From contig ML976978.1 in NCBI GenBank assembly GCA_010015675.1, positions 403,078 through 432,178 of the forward strand: a DNA stretch of 29,101 bases, read 5' to 3'. How positions within the stretch are numbered: the stretch's first letter is position 1; each line of letters starts with the position of its first letter. The notes beneath the pieces were generated by a model. The model saw nothing but the letters and a program-made list of their open reading frames with translations, was not told where the DNA came from and made no database searches. This DNA comes from Byssothecium circinans (lineage: Eukaryota; Ascomycota; Dothideomycetes; Pleosporales; Massarinaceae). The position numbers were made by a program, and so were the translations under genes. Positions 1 to 10,050 of the stretch are shown in pieces.

Positions 1-595
1 CGATTTGCCATTTCTCGTACGCGCGCGTGGGAGGGAGGGCAGGCGCGAGCGTCCTCTTCGAGGATCCAATCCACAAGGAAATCCTCTTGTAGGGGGGTCA
101 ATTTCTGCATCCATTGATGGCTGGTTCGCGCGTTGGTTGCACCGTGTAATCAATCCTGCAACATTGTTCGAGGGATCCCATAGGCCTTTGCAGCTGCTCT
201 CTGGCTTTTGTAAATGCCAGCATTAAGATCGTTAATAGCTGATTGAATTGCGATTTCGCGGTTATCCATTTTGATGCGTTGCGTGGAGAGAAAACGCGTG
301 ATTTTCTGAGGGGTGGCCGATTTGGCGATGTGGCCGGAAACCCCTGGCGGCCGGAATCTATATAGGCTAGCTTAACAAGAAACTTTCACTGGACCGGAGT
401 ATGCCGCATGAAACGGCACCGTAATCGGGCCTGCATCTAGTAGCATTCCCTACTAGCGACCACCCGCAAACTTCCAGCTGTCTCCTGGATCGCAACGGCG
501 CAATGCAATACAGTCGAATTCCTCGCTTCTGAACTGGCTCAAAGGGTATGCTAGATGTCGGGCTCCGAAAAGGTAGGGACGTTACCATGGTATAG
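1..595. other. No gene recognised at left edge
   Basis: Short open frames exist on both strands, but none has recognisable protein character, a convincing start or splice signals. The part next to 596 lies downstream of the carboxylesterase remnant on the minus strand and may be its former 3' flank. Confidence 0.5.
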
Positions 596-1313
596 TCATC
601 TGCCACAGATACCCAGAGCGATGGCCTCCTTCCTCCACGTATCCGGCTCCGCATGGCTTGTCGTATTCGCCTCGAACACGAAAACTTCAGGTGTATCAAC
701 CTTATACTCCAGCCACTTCGTTGTTTTCGGCGCTTGATCCTCCCAGCTATTCGGATCTAGATCGTGTACGAAGCTAGGCCAGGAAGAGCTCATGAGATGC
801 GCTGGGTCGATACAGTTCTGCTCATGGCCTTCGAAAGGCGTGATATCAGGTCTCAACCCAACGCCTTCAACGTTACGAAACATGAAGCCGGTCTCTTGGA
901 AATGGGTGACAGATAGGTGCGATGAAGAGTCTATCTCCGACGTATGATACTGCACGACCGAATTATTGGCCAAAAGAAGCTGCTGGTCGTTGGTTTCCAG
1001 GGCTTGCGACAACGTTGACGAGGGATCGCCTGGGTAAATTTACAAGATCGCATTTGATGGGCTTCTGGGAATTCGGCTAACGTTGCTTTGAAGTGCTCTG
1101 TTGTGCTGATTCTGTATGGGCGAACGAAACCCCTTCGTCACTGTGAGCCTCAACAATGATCGGCACATTGACAAATTGGCATCTCTCAAGTTGATCACTA
1201 TCGTAGTCCTGGTTGGAGTCGCTATCGAGGACTGGATTGAATCCGCCGGGTAGGAAATCATCCCTATATGGTACGTTATGCCTCACGCAATGGGGAACCA
1301 AGAGAGATTCCAC
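596..1313 (-). pseudogene. Type-B carboxylesterase/lipase remnant (C-terminal third), frameshifted
   Basis: On the minus strand three reading frames must be strung together to follow a fungal type-B carboxylesterase. Frame 1 (about 1270-1127) contains FNPVLD, then QFVNVPIIVEAHSDEGVSF, the segment with the catalytic acid (E of SDEG). Frame 2 (about 1110-1050) contains TTEHFKATLAEFPEA. Frame 3 has an in-frame TAA at about 1040, then IYPGDPSSTLSQALE, then THFQETGFMF with the catalytic His region, LMSSSWPSFVHDLDPNSW and the family-typical end EPDTWRKEAIAL. Conserved glycines are replaced next to the acid motif (GAHSDEG-like reads EAHSDEG). The N-terminal two thirds, with the GESAG nucleophile elbow, were not found upstream. 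Family members are about 550 residues; only about 230 survive. The shifts do not look like introns because family sequence continues across them without a gap. I am confident of the family and fairly confident that it is dead. Confidence 0.8.
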
Positions 1314-1534
1314 CCACTATTGTTCTTCTCCAGCAACTTTTTGGATAGAAAGTTGTCCCATATTGCGCCTGATCCCAAATTAAGGTTAGATATGCTCACA
1401 ATCTTCAGTTTTATTTCGTGAAACGTCCAACTAGGGCATTACACGCAACCTTGCAGTCATCGTCCCCTTTGCACTGCCAAATGGTCAGAGATGATCATGC
1501 ATTAGAGAATGGATTGATTATGTACGGTGGTTGA

Positions 1535-2406
1535 GGTTCCACACTAGTCCCACCAGTCACGCTGCAGAAGATGCTTTCCGCGAGGTGTCACGTCGGGTTT
1601 CTTCGCTTCAAACTGGAAGTTGCCGAGGATCAGATCGAGTTATGAATATTTTGCTGCCAGGCCAGCCACAGGCCGAGCATATATAGTCAGCTTCTTCACG
1701 CTGTTCCACTCGGTAGTAGTTGGGAAAAGGATCGTTTCCCGCTCGACTGCCTGGTCGTCGGTATACACCTCTACAGTGCCAACCCGAATGGTTGATTTGA
1801 AAACTGCGCCGGCGTTGTCGTCTGGAAGGAAGAAGACGTTGCAAGAAACCGCTTGTTGGATTGCCACAGCAGTGGCGCTAGCCTGAGTATCACTAGCATG
1901 AGCGTTGCCGGCTACTGAAGCAAAACTTCCAATTGCTGCACCCAGAGGAGCGAATGTCTTGAATCTGTCCCGATCGACTGAGCGGGCAGTTCCGCTGGAC
2001 GTTCCTTCATTTGGATCTTGACGATCTGTCGGCCGGTATCATGGGCAAAGTAGATCTGCATGGGTTCTGGTACGTAGACTGTGAAAATTTCGAAGCTGAG
2101 CCCGAATTCGGTGGGATTGTTGACGCCCTCAACAAGCTTTGCGAACTGTATATTGTTAGTTACAAGTGTAGAATAGGAGCCTCGATGAGGGGACCCGAGT
2201 GTCATGACATGCCCGCTTCGATACGCTGCCTTGCATTCTTGCACTTCTCCGCGGATATAACCTGGGAAGAGAGCCGGCGCAAACGCAAAGGCAATGTTGA
2301 AACCGTTCAACATGGCGATGAGATTGAGTGGCTCTCTTACCCCCAAAATGCCCGGACTGCCATAGATAATTCCAGAGCCCCCTCTCCAGCTCGATTTCCC
2401 CCGCAA
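1535..2406 (-). pseudogene. Interrupted unidentified reading frame, possibly a decayed secreted protein
   Basis: Two minus-strand frames overlap here. The upstream one (2406-1912) contains FAKLVEGVNNPTEFGLSFEI and YVPEPMQIYFAHDTGRQ. The second runs from about 2036 to a TAA at 1638-1640. It contains a small-residue hydrophobic stretch (FAPLGAAIGSFASVAGNAHA) that resembles a secretion signal but has no ATG in frame before it, then VSCNVFFLPDDNAGAVFKST and a Val/Thr-rich segment. After the TAA the same frame stays open for about 34 more codons to a TAG at 1535-1537 and still looks coding (LDLILGNFQFEAKKPD). One frameshift plus one nonsense codon would join everything; an unrecognised intron is the alternative. 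I do not recognise the family. Confidence 0.35.
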
Positions 2407-2604
2407 CCACCTCGACCCCTACTTAACGTAGTCACAGATTATCGATCCAGCAGGCTTCACGGGACTGTGGGGCGGCTCAAGGCGAGAGAATAATATGTGG
2501 GATTGTCCTTGCGACTAACCGGTGAGTGCCGCCTCTCTGCCTTCTCAAAGGCTTCCAACAAGAAGTCAATACTGTCACTGAAGTTCCGAGTTGGTGAGAA
2601 TAAG

Positions 2605-2937
2605 CTACAAATCAGGGAATGCTTTGGTACCTGTACCGCGTGAGAGACAAGTTACAAGATTCGTTGGATCAATTGCTCGCAATTGCATGGACCCATGGTA
2701 TACAGCACGGTATAAGCCTAAAAGTCCAAGCCTCTGATATTGTGCACCCTCAAAGTAGACACAGTTAGCGCCTCTTGAAGCCTCAATAACGGCTTCTTGT
2801 AGTAAAGCTGCCTTGCTGTTAACACCAAAATGCCTCTTCAGTTCGAAGATGTTGCTGTTTCCACAATAGAGTGCGGGGCAGGAGGCTCTATTGAACTTTT
2901 CTGTGCGCAGTGTGTCGATTTCTCGGCTTCGGTACAC
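2605..2937 (-). CDS. Doubtful ORF, unknown
   Basis: An open minus-strand frame of about 110 codons has no ATG at its 5' end. It is preceded in the same frame by a TGA and another open stretch to 3258. It includes ALYCGNSNIFELKRHF, faintly like the 'LYGNNTFEF' region of fungal F-box-like or DUF7730-type proteins, but this is too short to assign. There is no clear start, no introns and no neighbour support. It may be part of the decayed left-end region. Confidence 0.15.
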   Translation of the reverse strand: MYRSREIDTLRTEKFNRASCPALYCGNSNIFELKRHFGVNSKAALLQEAVIEASRGANCVYFEGAQYQRLGLLGLYRAVYHGSMQLRAIDPTNLVTCLSRGTGTKAFPDL

Positions 2938-3791
2938 TCATGGCGTCGGTTTCTGAACGTCCTTGATTTCGTGTGTGATCCGTGGAGGAGTTAAAGCCGG
3001 AAGGGAAAGGTCTGCGTTGGCCCGAAGGACTCTGGGCTGCACTGCGACATTATCGCGACTTGAAGCGCAAGCCGCCGAGTCCTCGTTTTGTTCCTGGTGG
3101 ATGATGATGACCGAAGGCGAGCTCCAACGGGGTGACTCGGAGCTTTTAGGGAGAGTATGGGCCGGCGTACAGTACCTTAGATAAAATGAGGCTTTGGCTG
3201 GCCGTTCGGGGCTCGGCGACATAAAGGAACCGAGCCTGCTTCTGTATCTTCCGACCACGTCCCGAGCACGTGCAGAGGACCCTCCGCCTCAGCCAACATC
3301 TGTGCTTACGGTCATGCGCCTCGAAGCGAGCTCAACTAGCATCATGTATCGTGCGAGCGAGATACAGTCCCCGGCTCGGGTGCATAGTTGCCGCTAGCGT
3401 CACGCTAGTGTTATAGAGCCGTTGTGAGGCTGTTATCGAGGCCGGTGGTAGGCCAACGCATTATTAGTAATCAACTAAAGCGCCTAAAAGGGCAAAGACT
3501 ATATTACACGAACGCTTTTTGGGTGGCAAATAGGCCACTTTTGCATTGCTGGTGCCTAACTTGGTGCACTAAGCGTATTGTCTGATTGGCCATTCACCCT
3601 TATACGGATTGGACGCTAGTCTGTCGGAGCCTAGAAACCATGAGCACCCGATCCCACCAAACGAAATCATAACGATTGAGTCGAAACTGCGACTATATAA
3701 CTCAACGTGCTGTCGTCGTTTTCAAAACAGAACCAACATCCACTACATTCCCATCAACACACAACCGTCACTCGTCAACAAAGTCGCAATC
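2938..3791. other. Intergenic; promoter side of the SRPBCC gene
   Basis: No convincing gene was seen. The open frames here are low-complexity shadows. A TATA-like box (TATATAA, 3694-3700) lies 92 nt before the ATG at 3792 and probably belongs to that gene. Confidence 0.5.
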
Positions 3792-4365
3792 ATGGGCCAA
3801 AAACACTCCATATCAACCACAATCGAGATCGCAAGCCCGCCTGAAACCGTCAGGGCAGTAGTAAGTTCATCCACACCCATCATTCCGCGCCACCTTGCTG
3901 ACGGATTCGCAGTTCATGGACTGGCAAAACTTCAAAACATGGAACCAGCGTATGGCGCTCACGCCTCTTGAGCCCTCGGATCGCGCACCCGCAGATCTGC
4001 AACCAGGCGACAAGATAAAGGTCGATTTGAAAGGCACCGTATTCCGACCGGTGGTCGTGGTATGTATTCATCCTCTCTCACCCGATCGCCGTGGCTGATA
4101 GGTGGTCAAGGAAAACTCACCTGGCGCGTTTAAGTGGCTCGGAAGTCTCTACGGCCTATTTGACGGACAACACGAGTTCTACTGGAAGAAGAGTTCCGTC
4201 ACTCCCGGAGGCACTACGTTCGTGCAGCAGGAGAATTTCACTGGTCCGCTTTCGTGGTTTGTGAGAGATGGGTCGAGCGGAGGAACGCAAACCAAGACCA
4301 ATTTCGAGGGCTTGAACCAGGAGCTGAAGGCGGAATCTGAGAAGAGAGCGAAGTCGAGTGCTTGA
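3792..4365 (+). CDS. SRPBCC-fold (polyketide cyclase/START-like) protein
   Basis: Three exons, 3792-3860, 3913-4059 and 4102-4365, give 159 residues. Both introns are phase 0 (52 and 42 nt) with GTAAGT/GTATGT donors and a CTGAC or CTGAT branch site before AG. The protein starts MGQKHSISTTIEIASPPETV, the usual first strand of the fold, followed by FMDWQNFKTWNQ, a Gly-turn (LQPGDKIKVDL) and a C-terminal strand with amphipathic helix (TKTNFEGLNQELKAE). This layout matches the fungal SRPBCC proteins of about 150-180 residues that form a hydrophobic ligand cavity. The ligand is unknown. There is no signal peptide, so it is probably cytosolic. It converges on the Rab escort gene, with 220 nt between the stops. 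Confidence 0.85.
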
Positions 4366-4585
4366 AGTAACGGCAAGGAGGGGTTGAGAAATTTGGCGTT
4401 AGTGGTATATACCCGAGGCACAGTGGGATATTTGTTTTCACAAGGCGCGTTGAGGGTATATTGGTCTTCATTACAGGATCTAATAGTCAAGTTTCATAAC
4501 GGGGAACCATAAACTTTCAAAGCCGAAAACTATGGTGACAAGGCCATCGAGGAAGCTTCAAACATCGACTAATCGTAACAGTTAT

Positions 4586-6430
4586 TTATTCATCATCGTC
4601 CGTGTAGGCCTCGCGATCTTCGAAGACCAGAAATTCGTCAGCCTCGTCACCCATAATCCTCTGCCAGGCATCTTGGACACGATCAAGAACGGAGTCATCG
4701 AAGGCGAGATCGAGAGGTGTTGGAGAAAAGTTGATCACATGGTGGTTGGACCCTTCAGCAGGCGTCACTGTCGTCGCGACTGCTCGTTGTTCGTATCGAA
4801 TGGAGCAGAGTACTGTCGGTGAAGGTGTATCATCCACACTCAATAGTAGTGACTTCGTTGCAAGCTCAAGGAGCTGAAAACCCGTCTCACCGGGTAGGCA
4901 CGTAGATCCGTAAATGACGCCTAATTCTCAAGTCAGTGGTCTGTAGATCTAGAAGCGCGGATAAGACAATAGGTAGAGATAGCCAATATCAGGTTGTCAG
5001 AGGATATATGTCGTCAAAAAAATTCAGACAATGTAGATAAGTATTCGTAAAATCAATCATCATAATGGCACAGAAGGGATAAACGGAGGGATAGACTTAC
5101 TTTGCCCACGCGGACACTCTCCAGAGTCACTAGTGTGGATACTGACGTGAACAGGAGGAAGTTCTTGATCATCTTCGTCATGATCTAGTAGAGACAGCGA
5201 CCCAGATGGAAAATAGACCATGGCTGCGGCAGGCGGAGGCGCCTCGTCGGCAATGGGCGGGAACAAGGATGTAAGTGGGGAGGAAACGATGGTGATAGTT
5301 CTGCAGAGCGGTTCGGGGGTCTGGTCAGGAGAGCCTTCGCCCACGACCCAACGTGCCGTGATAGCTTCGCCATCTTTCAAGCAAAGCTTCATACCGGGCA
5401 ACCCTTCTTGCGCTTCTGAAAGACCTTCACCATTGTCTCCAAATCCTTTTCCAAGGACATATACCGCACCTCCAACGGCCGAAGCCCGGCAGCCAACTTG
5501 GCAGATCTCAGACAACCCACCCCATTTTGAGATGATGCCACCAAAACCAGCCCCTAGGGCACCGATAGATCGTAGATGTCTGGCGATCCGGGGGAGAGCA
5601 TACTCAGTTGTAGTATTACCGGACGCTGCACTTGACAACGTGAGGGCAAGTAACGGTGCGTGCAGAGCGACAGGAACCTTGAATTGCTCCGAAAGAAACG
5701 CAGGGAATGGTTTGTCGCGATGCTCACCCCAGATTTCAGTCTGCTCTTCATACTCCGCAATGAAGCGGAGAAACTTCATAAGTGCACGCTTGGCCTTGAA
5801 GTCAAGCTCGTTGTTCTGGAAGACATCTTCTCGACCGTTCGGCACCTTCAAAAGCTTCCCGGGTCGAGATTCGCTTGATGACCTAGAGCCATCCTTCTCA
5901 TCCGCTTGCGGCGAGTACACCCACCAGCTTCCCACAGCCATAAACTCGAGCTGCCGATACACCTTCGACGAGATGAGCCGTTGAATCAGCGTCGAGCGAG
6001 AATATATGATCTGGGGGCAGAGCGCTAAGCTATACGACCGAGAAGCGGACAAGGACAGTGGAGGGGGGTCGGTCTCGGGGGGTGTGGGCTTAACGAACGT
6101 GGCTTGCGAGAAGGGAGCAGATGAGGAGCCTTCGAGACGTCAGTTGCATTCTAGGAGATGGACAAAAGACACAAACCTGCATTCACCTTATGCACCCACG
6201 ACTCGGCTTCCTGTAGGCTAAGTGCAGCTTCGGCCCCGCCGTAGTAATTATTCTCATCGATGTGGAGGATTTTCTTGCCGGAGCGCGACAAGGCTCTTCA
6301 GGTGCTGCGTCAGTCAGATTGCGTAGAACAACAGACGCGGAGAGAAACAGACGTACAGAGCTAGAAGGGAGTGTTGTAGGCCAGTGCCTACAATGAGGAC
6401 GTCCCAGTCCGTCTTGTCGAGCGTGTCCAT
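4586..6430 (-). CDS. MRS6: Rab escort protein (Rab geranylgeranyltransferase component A)
   Basis: Exons 6430-6357, 6295-6177, 6129-5101 and 4920-4586 give 518 residues with introns of 61, 47 and 180 nt. The protein presents newly made Rab GTPases to geranylgeranyltransferase II and belongs to the GDI/REP superfamily. Visible landmarks are the N-terminal dinucleotide-fold-like DVLIVGTGLQHSLLALALSR and ILHIDENNYYGG (residues about 10-50), then the REP-type IIYSRSTLI and RQLEFMAVGSWWVY, GFGGIISKWGGLSEICQVGC, the strand VHVSIHTSDSGECPRGQ and VIYGSTCLPGETG. The C-terminus is acidic (EFLVFEDREAYTDDDE). The length is slightly below yeast Mrs6 (about 600). The last intron is three times longer than the others, but family sequence joins cleanly across it. 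Expected to be essential for vesicle traffic. Confidence 0.93.
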
Positions 6431-7052
6431 GGTGTCGTGACGAAGAGAGTTGGAGCTCGATTTGCAAAACTAAGAGTAAAGGCACGGCCCATTTAGCGAA
6501 AAACCTGACTAAGCGGACACGAGAAAAGTTGTTCGTTGTGCCCAAGCTCCCTTTCTCCGAACAACGCGCAGCTGAGGACAATTCTTGACGTGTGGAATTG
6601 TGCGTAAGGCTCTGAGACTTCACTGTTTCTGGATATGCGTGTTAGAGAGAACCTCGTCCAGTATCTACTGCTAAGGATGTACCTGAATTAGCGGCTCGAA
6701 TGTGGCGATACAAAGCGATTACTATTCCGAATCTCAATGATGCACACATGTTCTGTTTCTGCTTGATCTCAAGGGTGCAATAGAACCGCAATTTTAGTAT
6801 TAAAGAGTGGCCGATGGTGAAAGCTATTGAAGTGCCCTTCTGTGGCGCAAAACCTTGAGAGTTTGCTGAGCATCCCATCAGCAACCACGGCCTCTACTTT
6901 GTGAGGTCAAAGGCGGGCCTGTCCCACCACAAATTCCCTCACGCGGACAATCAAGGTCATAATACTGGGCTTACAGTCACTTACGTGATGGCTACAAAAC
7001 TTGACCTAGTAAATGTATTTACTATGAGAGAATCTCTATCAATTCAGTTCAA
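6431..7052. other. Intergenic between MRS6 and tRNA-Asp
   Basis: About 620 nt upstream of the Rab escort start and upstream of the tRNA. No coding region is recognisable on either strand; it presumably contains the MRS6 promoter. Confidence 0.5.
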
Positions 7053-7141
7053 TCTTTGATGGTCTAGTGGTTATGATTTCCGCTTGTCAAAGCATAGCTT
7101 AACAAGCGCGGGAGACCGGGGTTCGATTCCCCGTCAGAGAG
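7053..7141 (+). tRNA. tRNA-Asp: tRNA-Asp (GUC) with a 17-nt intron
   Basis: The acceptor strands TCTTTGA (7053-7059) and TCAGAGA (7134-7140) pair with one G-U, and G7141 is the discriminator base. The A box is TGGTCTAGTGG (7060-7070) and the B box GGTTCGATTCC (7120-7130). The anticodon stem TCCGC/GCGGG encloses the loop TTGTCA..C with anticodon GTC at 7086-7088. An intron at 7090-7106 sits after position 37, the canonical place. Its 3' part ACAAG (7102-7106) pairs with CTTGT at 7083-7087 across the anticodon, as expected of the bulge-helix-bulge substrate of tRNA-splicing endonuclease. Mature length before CCA is 72 nt. Confidence 0.95.
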
Positions 7142-7150
7142 CTCATTCAG

Positions 7151-7157
7151 TTTTTTT
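7151..7157 (+). terminator. Pol III terminator of tRNA-Asp
   Basis: A run of seven T begins 10 nt after the tRNA 3' end, the usual RNA polymerase III stop signal. Confidence 0.85.
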
Positions 7158-7528
7158 GTTGCGTGGTTCTTAGGTGTTGAAGAGAAATGTTTTTTGCACC
7201 ACAGGTCCGTGCACATATGGTTGAGTGCGCCGCCGGTATGTGGACCACCAGGACTACTTACACAATACACAATCTTGAACCCCATCTGGCACCCCATGGT
7301 ATTTTAACAAAGTTCTAAGCTTCAGCCAATCCGTATTTAATTTCATTTCATTTTGAGTATCTGGGTAGACATCATGTGGAGGAAGCTCCCGTCGACGTAT
7401 TCACGTGAAATGCTAATCGTCTGCTTCAAAGTTCCGAGGGACTGCGCAGTTATTCCCATTTGTGTCCTCAATAAGAAATTTCTATTCATGTCTGTGCATG
7501 ATACCGAGCAATCATACACAGAGCTCCT
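7158..7528. other. Intergenic between tRNA-Asp and peroxiredoxin 3' end
   Basis: No coding region, repeat or RNA gene was recognised. It is the likely 3' untranslated and termination region of the minus-strand peroxiredoxin gene. Confidence 0.5.
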
Positions 7529-8301
7529 CTACAGCTTCGCAAGAACCGCCTCAGCACCAGAGACTGAGACCTCACCAGGGCTCTTCTCATTCTCAGCATA
7601 GATGACTTTGCCATCCTTGCCGAAGACCATGGCCCAGCGACCACTGCACTTCCATTAGCACCTGTCGAAATCTTCCATTATTCTGTGCGACTTACTTGCG
7701 ATCGCCCATACCAGCCTGCCAGCCGTGCTCCTTGGAGAAAAAAGTCTTGGTGTCGGAGAGGAAGAGCTGTTCCAAGCTGTTAGCACCAAACCTCATGCTC
7801 AAGAAGCTCCTCGTCCTACAATATCGTCACCCTTCACACCATTGACCTTTCCCCAAGCATTCATGACCCATGAGTCGTTGCTCGCGATGACAGCAACGAC
7901 GTCCACGCCTTTGCTCTTGAACTCGCTGAGCTTCTCGATGTACGGGGGGAGGTGACGAGCCTGGCAGCCGGGAGTGAAGGCCCCTATCCATATTTTGTCA
8001 GCTATCTGGATCGTGTCAAAAAATGGAAGAGAAGAGTGGCGTACCGGGAACTGAGAAGAGAACGACCTTCTTGCCCGCCCACTCCTTGTTCGCATCGTAC
8101 TCTTGTGGCAGGCCACATACCGTCGGATCAGAGTCGGTGATAGGAGCCCATCTGCGTAAGTGTCTCAATCAGCGCAAGTTTTCACTTTGCAAAGCCATCT
8201 GCGGTAGCTTAAGCTCCTTCCGAGCTCGCCGAGGGTGGGGCACAAACATACTCGAACTTGACTCCCTGAGGGAGAGAATCGCCAACTTTGAGAGGTGCCA
8301 T
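7529..8301 (-). CDS. Atypical peroxiredoxin, Prx5/PMP20/Asp f 3 type, C-terminal AKL
   Basis: Five exons, 8301-8252, 8151-8045, 7983-7820, 7766-7696 and 7643-7529, give 168 residues, the normal family length. It reduces H2O2 and organic peroxides with thiol equivalents. The peroxidatic cysteine is Cys59 in [15 protein letters not shown] (family GAFTPTC). A second cysteine, Cys29 in DPTVCGLP, lies where the Aspergillus Asp f 3 protein has its partner cysteine. Further family marks are [17 protein letters not shown], the LFLSD strand and [18 protein letters not shown]. The C-terminus AEAVLAKL ends in AKL, a PTS1-like tripeptide, so peroxisomal location is likely (inference). Introns are 100, 61, 53 and 52 nt. 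Divergent from the DUF1348 gene. Homologues in other fungi are known allergens. Confidence 0.93.
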
Positions 8302-8935
8302 TGTATGTATGAGAGTATTTGAAGTAATGACAATTGTTTGAAGACGAAGAGAGAGGACCCTCAGGTAGAAGTAAGGCGCAGTAAATACCTTTTAGGTGTG
8401 AGACCGGCGCATTATTTGGAAGAGCACCGACCGAGCTTCACATAGCTTCACAGGTCCGGCGGGGTATTGCGTCATTTAGCGAGCACCGAAATGTCCAATG
8501 AACCTAGATAATTCCAATTCAGTAACCCAGATTGCCTGGCTTACCAACGCAGATGTCTGTGCGTTTTTCTGCAATTCCAAATAGTTGTTGTCGCGTCCTG
8601 GTGCGGTTTGTGGAAGGCGACCGCACATCAGAATACATGTACGGTCGGACGGGAATGTAGCGCACACGTGATTGAAAATCATCTGTATGTGGCCACCCTT
8701 GTGGTACGATATCGGGCCGCTCGATGCCGACGGCATGGTGGATGAGCGTGGAGGGAGCTGCTCACGGCATGTTTAGGTCATGCCCATGCGGTGAGACAGA
8801 TCTAGACCAGTGATTTCGAATGAGAGTTCACAGCCTTATCCATTCTGACTGGTGCTGCCTTTCTTAATATATAAATGTGTAGCTAGTTCACCCACCATAG
8901 TTCAGCCCCACTGCACCCCCGAAGCTCTCAAAGAT
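8302..8935. promoter_or_regulatory. Shared divergent promoter region (peroxiredoxin / DUF1348)
   Basis: About 630 nt separate two start codons facing away from each other. A TATA-like TATATAAA lies at 8868-8875, 61 nt before the plus-strand ATG at 8936. An 86-codon minus-strand open frame inside has no family resemblance and is not called. Confidence 0.5.
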
Positions 8936-9492
8936 ATGTCTCTAGCCCCTCCTTTCACCGAAGAGTCCGCCCGAGCAAAGGTCAAGAAGGCCCAAGACCT
9001 GTGGAACACCCAGTAAACCATCCACAGCCCCTCGATCGTTCGCGAGCTCACAGAAGCAGGGACCCAAAGACGATCGCCAAAGCGTATACACCTGATAGTA
9101 TCTGGAGAAACCGCTCATTCTTCTTCTCCGGCACGGCTGCCATTGAGGAGTTTCTCACCAAGAAATGGGAGAAAGAGAAGAGCTACCGCCTGCGCAAGGA
9201 GCTGTTCGCCTTCAACGAAAACAAGATCGCCGTCCAATTCTGGTACGAGTATCAAGATTCGCACGACGGAATGAAGTGGAAGCGGTGTTATGGTCTCGAG
9301 GATTGGACGTTCGCAGACGACGGTAAGATGCGAAAGAGGCAGATGAGCGGGAACGATGTCGAGATCAGCGAATCAGGTGAGTAGAATGTGTATCTCGAAG
9401 TGACTTGGGCAGTGTCTGAAACCGTGGTAGAGCGCTGGTTCGCTAACGGCGTCGATGTGAACACGGTGGAGATCAGCGAGGCTCATTGGTGA
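8936..9492 (+). CDS. DUF1348 / SnoaL-like (NTF2 fold) protein
   Basis: Exons 8936-9012, 9060-9376 and 9431-9492 give 151 residues with introns of 47 and 54 nt. The whole length follows the DUF1348 family, small alpha+beta-barrel proteins of the NTF2-like superfamily: WNTQDPKTIAKAYTPDSIWRN, then FLTKKWEKEKSYRLRKELFA, IAVQFWYEYQD, CYGLEDWTFADDGKMRKRQM and NDVEIS, ending RWFANGVDVNTVEISEAHW. The last exon is needed to complete this ending; reading through the second intron would stop at once (SGE*). The family is widespread in bacteria and fungi with no agreed reaction. There is no signal peptide, so it is probably cytosolic. Confidence 0.92.
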
Positions 9493-9543
9493 GCCTCGAG
9501 CATTCTTCTTTGAGCCTCACAGAATATGGACTACGCATATTGC

Positions 9544-10050
9544 TCACGCCGGCGGGGTATCGTGTACGACAACGAGAATGAATCTAGGATCTGTCCCCTG
9601 GTGAGATAAGTCATAGCAACGGCATGAGAATAGTTACCAGGCACAATGACAAGCTCGTTCTTCTTTGTCCTAAGCCGCAGCAGCTTGATCTCGTCTTCCT
9701 TGTCCAATCCTTCCACCAAGCTCCCGGCAGCGCTGATGAACGACCATACCATGCTGGCTACATCCTCTGCGCTCTGCATCCCGCTTTCCTTCTTGCCATT
9801 CGTGTAATTGTCCGATGCTGGCTCATTCGAGGCGGGTAGTGTGCTGTTTGGGTTCGCGGCGGAAGACTTTGATATGAGGCCGGACGTCCGCACTATGGCT
9901 CCGGTGTCGCGGGACAGTACGAGGGTGCTTTGTACGCCTGGCTTCTGGCTCAGGCGTGTGAGGAGTGCGAGATGCTCGTCTGGCTTGAGGGTGTCAGCGT
10001 TGGGCTCGAGCTTCTTGATGAGTACAGGCACTCACAGTGTTCTGCGCCAT
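9544..10050 (-). CDS. Dynein light chain, roadblock/LC7 type
   Basis: Exons 10050-10036, 9983-9638 and 9590-9544 give 135 residues. The first exon codes only five residues (MAQNT); its 52-nt intron has a GCTGAC branch site and joins to PDEHLALLTRLSQKPGVQST, the standard roadblock opening. Then come LSRDTGAIVRTSG, a variable Ser/Asn-rich loop longer than in animals, the helix AEDVASMVWSFISAAGSLV, KLLRLRTKKNELVIVP and, after a 47-nt intron, DPRFILVVVHDTPPA. The acceptor at 9591 (rather than the AG at 9598) keeps frame and restores the family VPDP. The product is a homodimeric subunit of cytoplasmic dynein that binds the intermediate chain. Confidence 0.93.

Noticed and set aside
2011..2493. A 160-codon plus-strand open frame
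   Set aside because: It overlaps the minus-strand coding-like frames; no domain or splice support.
5220..5984. A 254-codon plus-strand open frame
   Set aside because: It lies entirely opposite the third exon of the Rab escort gene, whose family motifs are unmistakable.
8476..8736. Minus-strand open frame in the peroxiredoxin/DUF1348 gap
   Set aside because: No recognisable family and it sits in a divergent promoter.
9591..9598. AG at 9598 as acceptor of the last roadblock intron
   Set aside because: It shifts the frame and stops after a few codons. The acceptor ending at 9591 restores the family VPDPRF ending.
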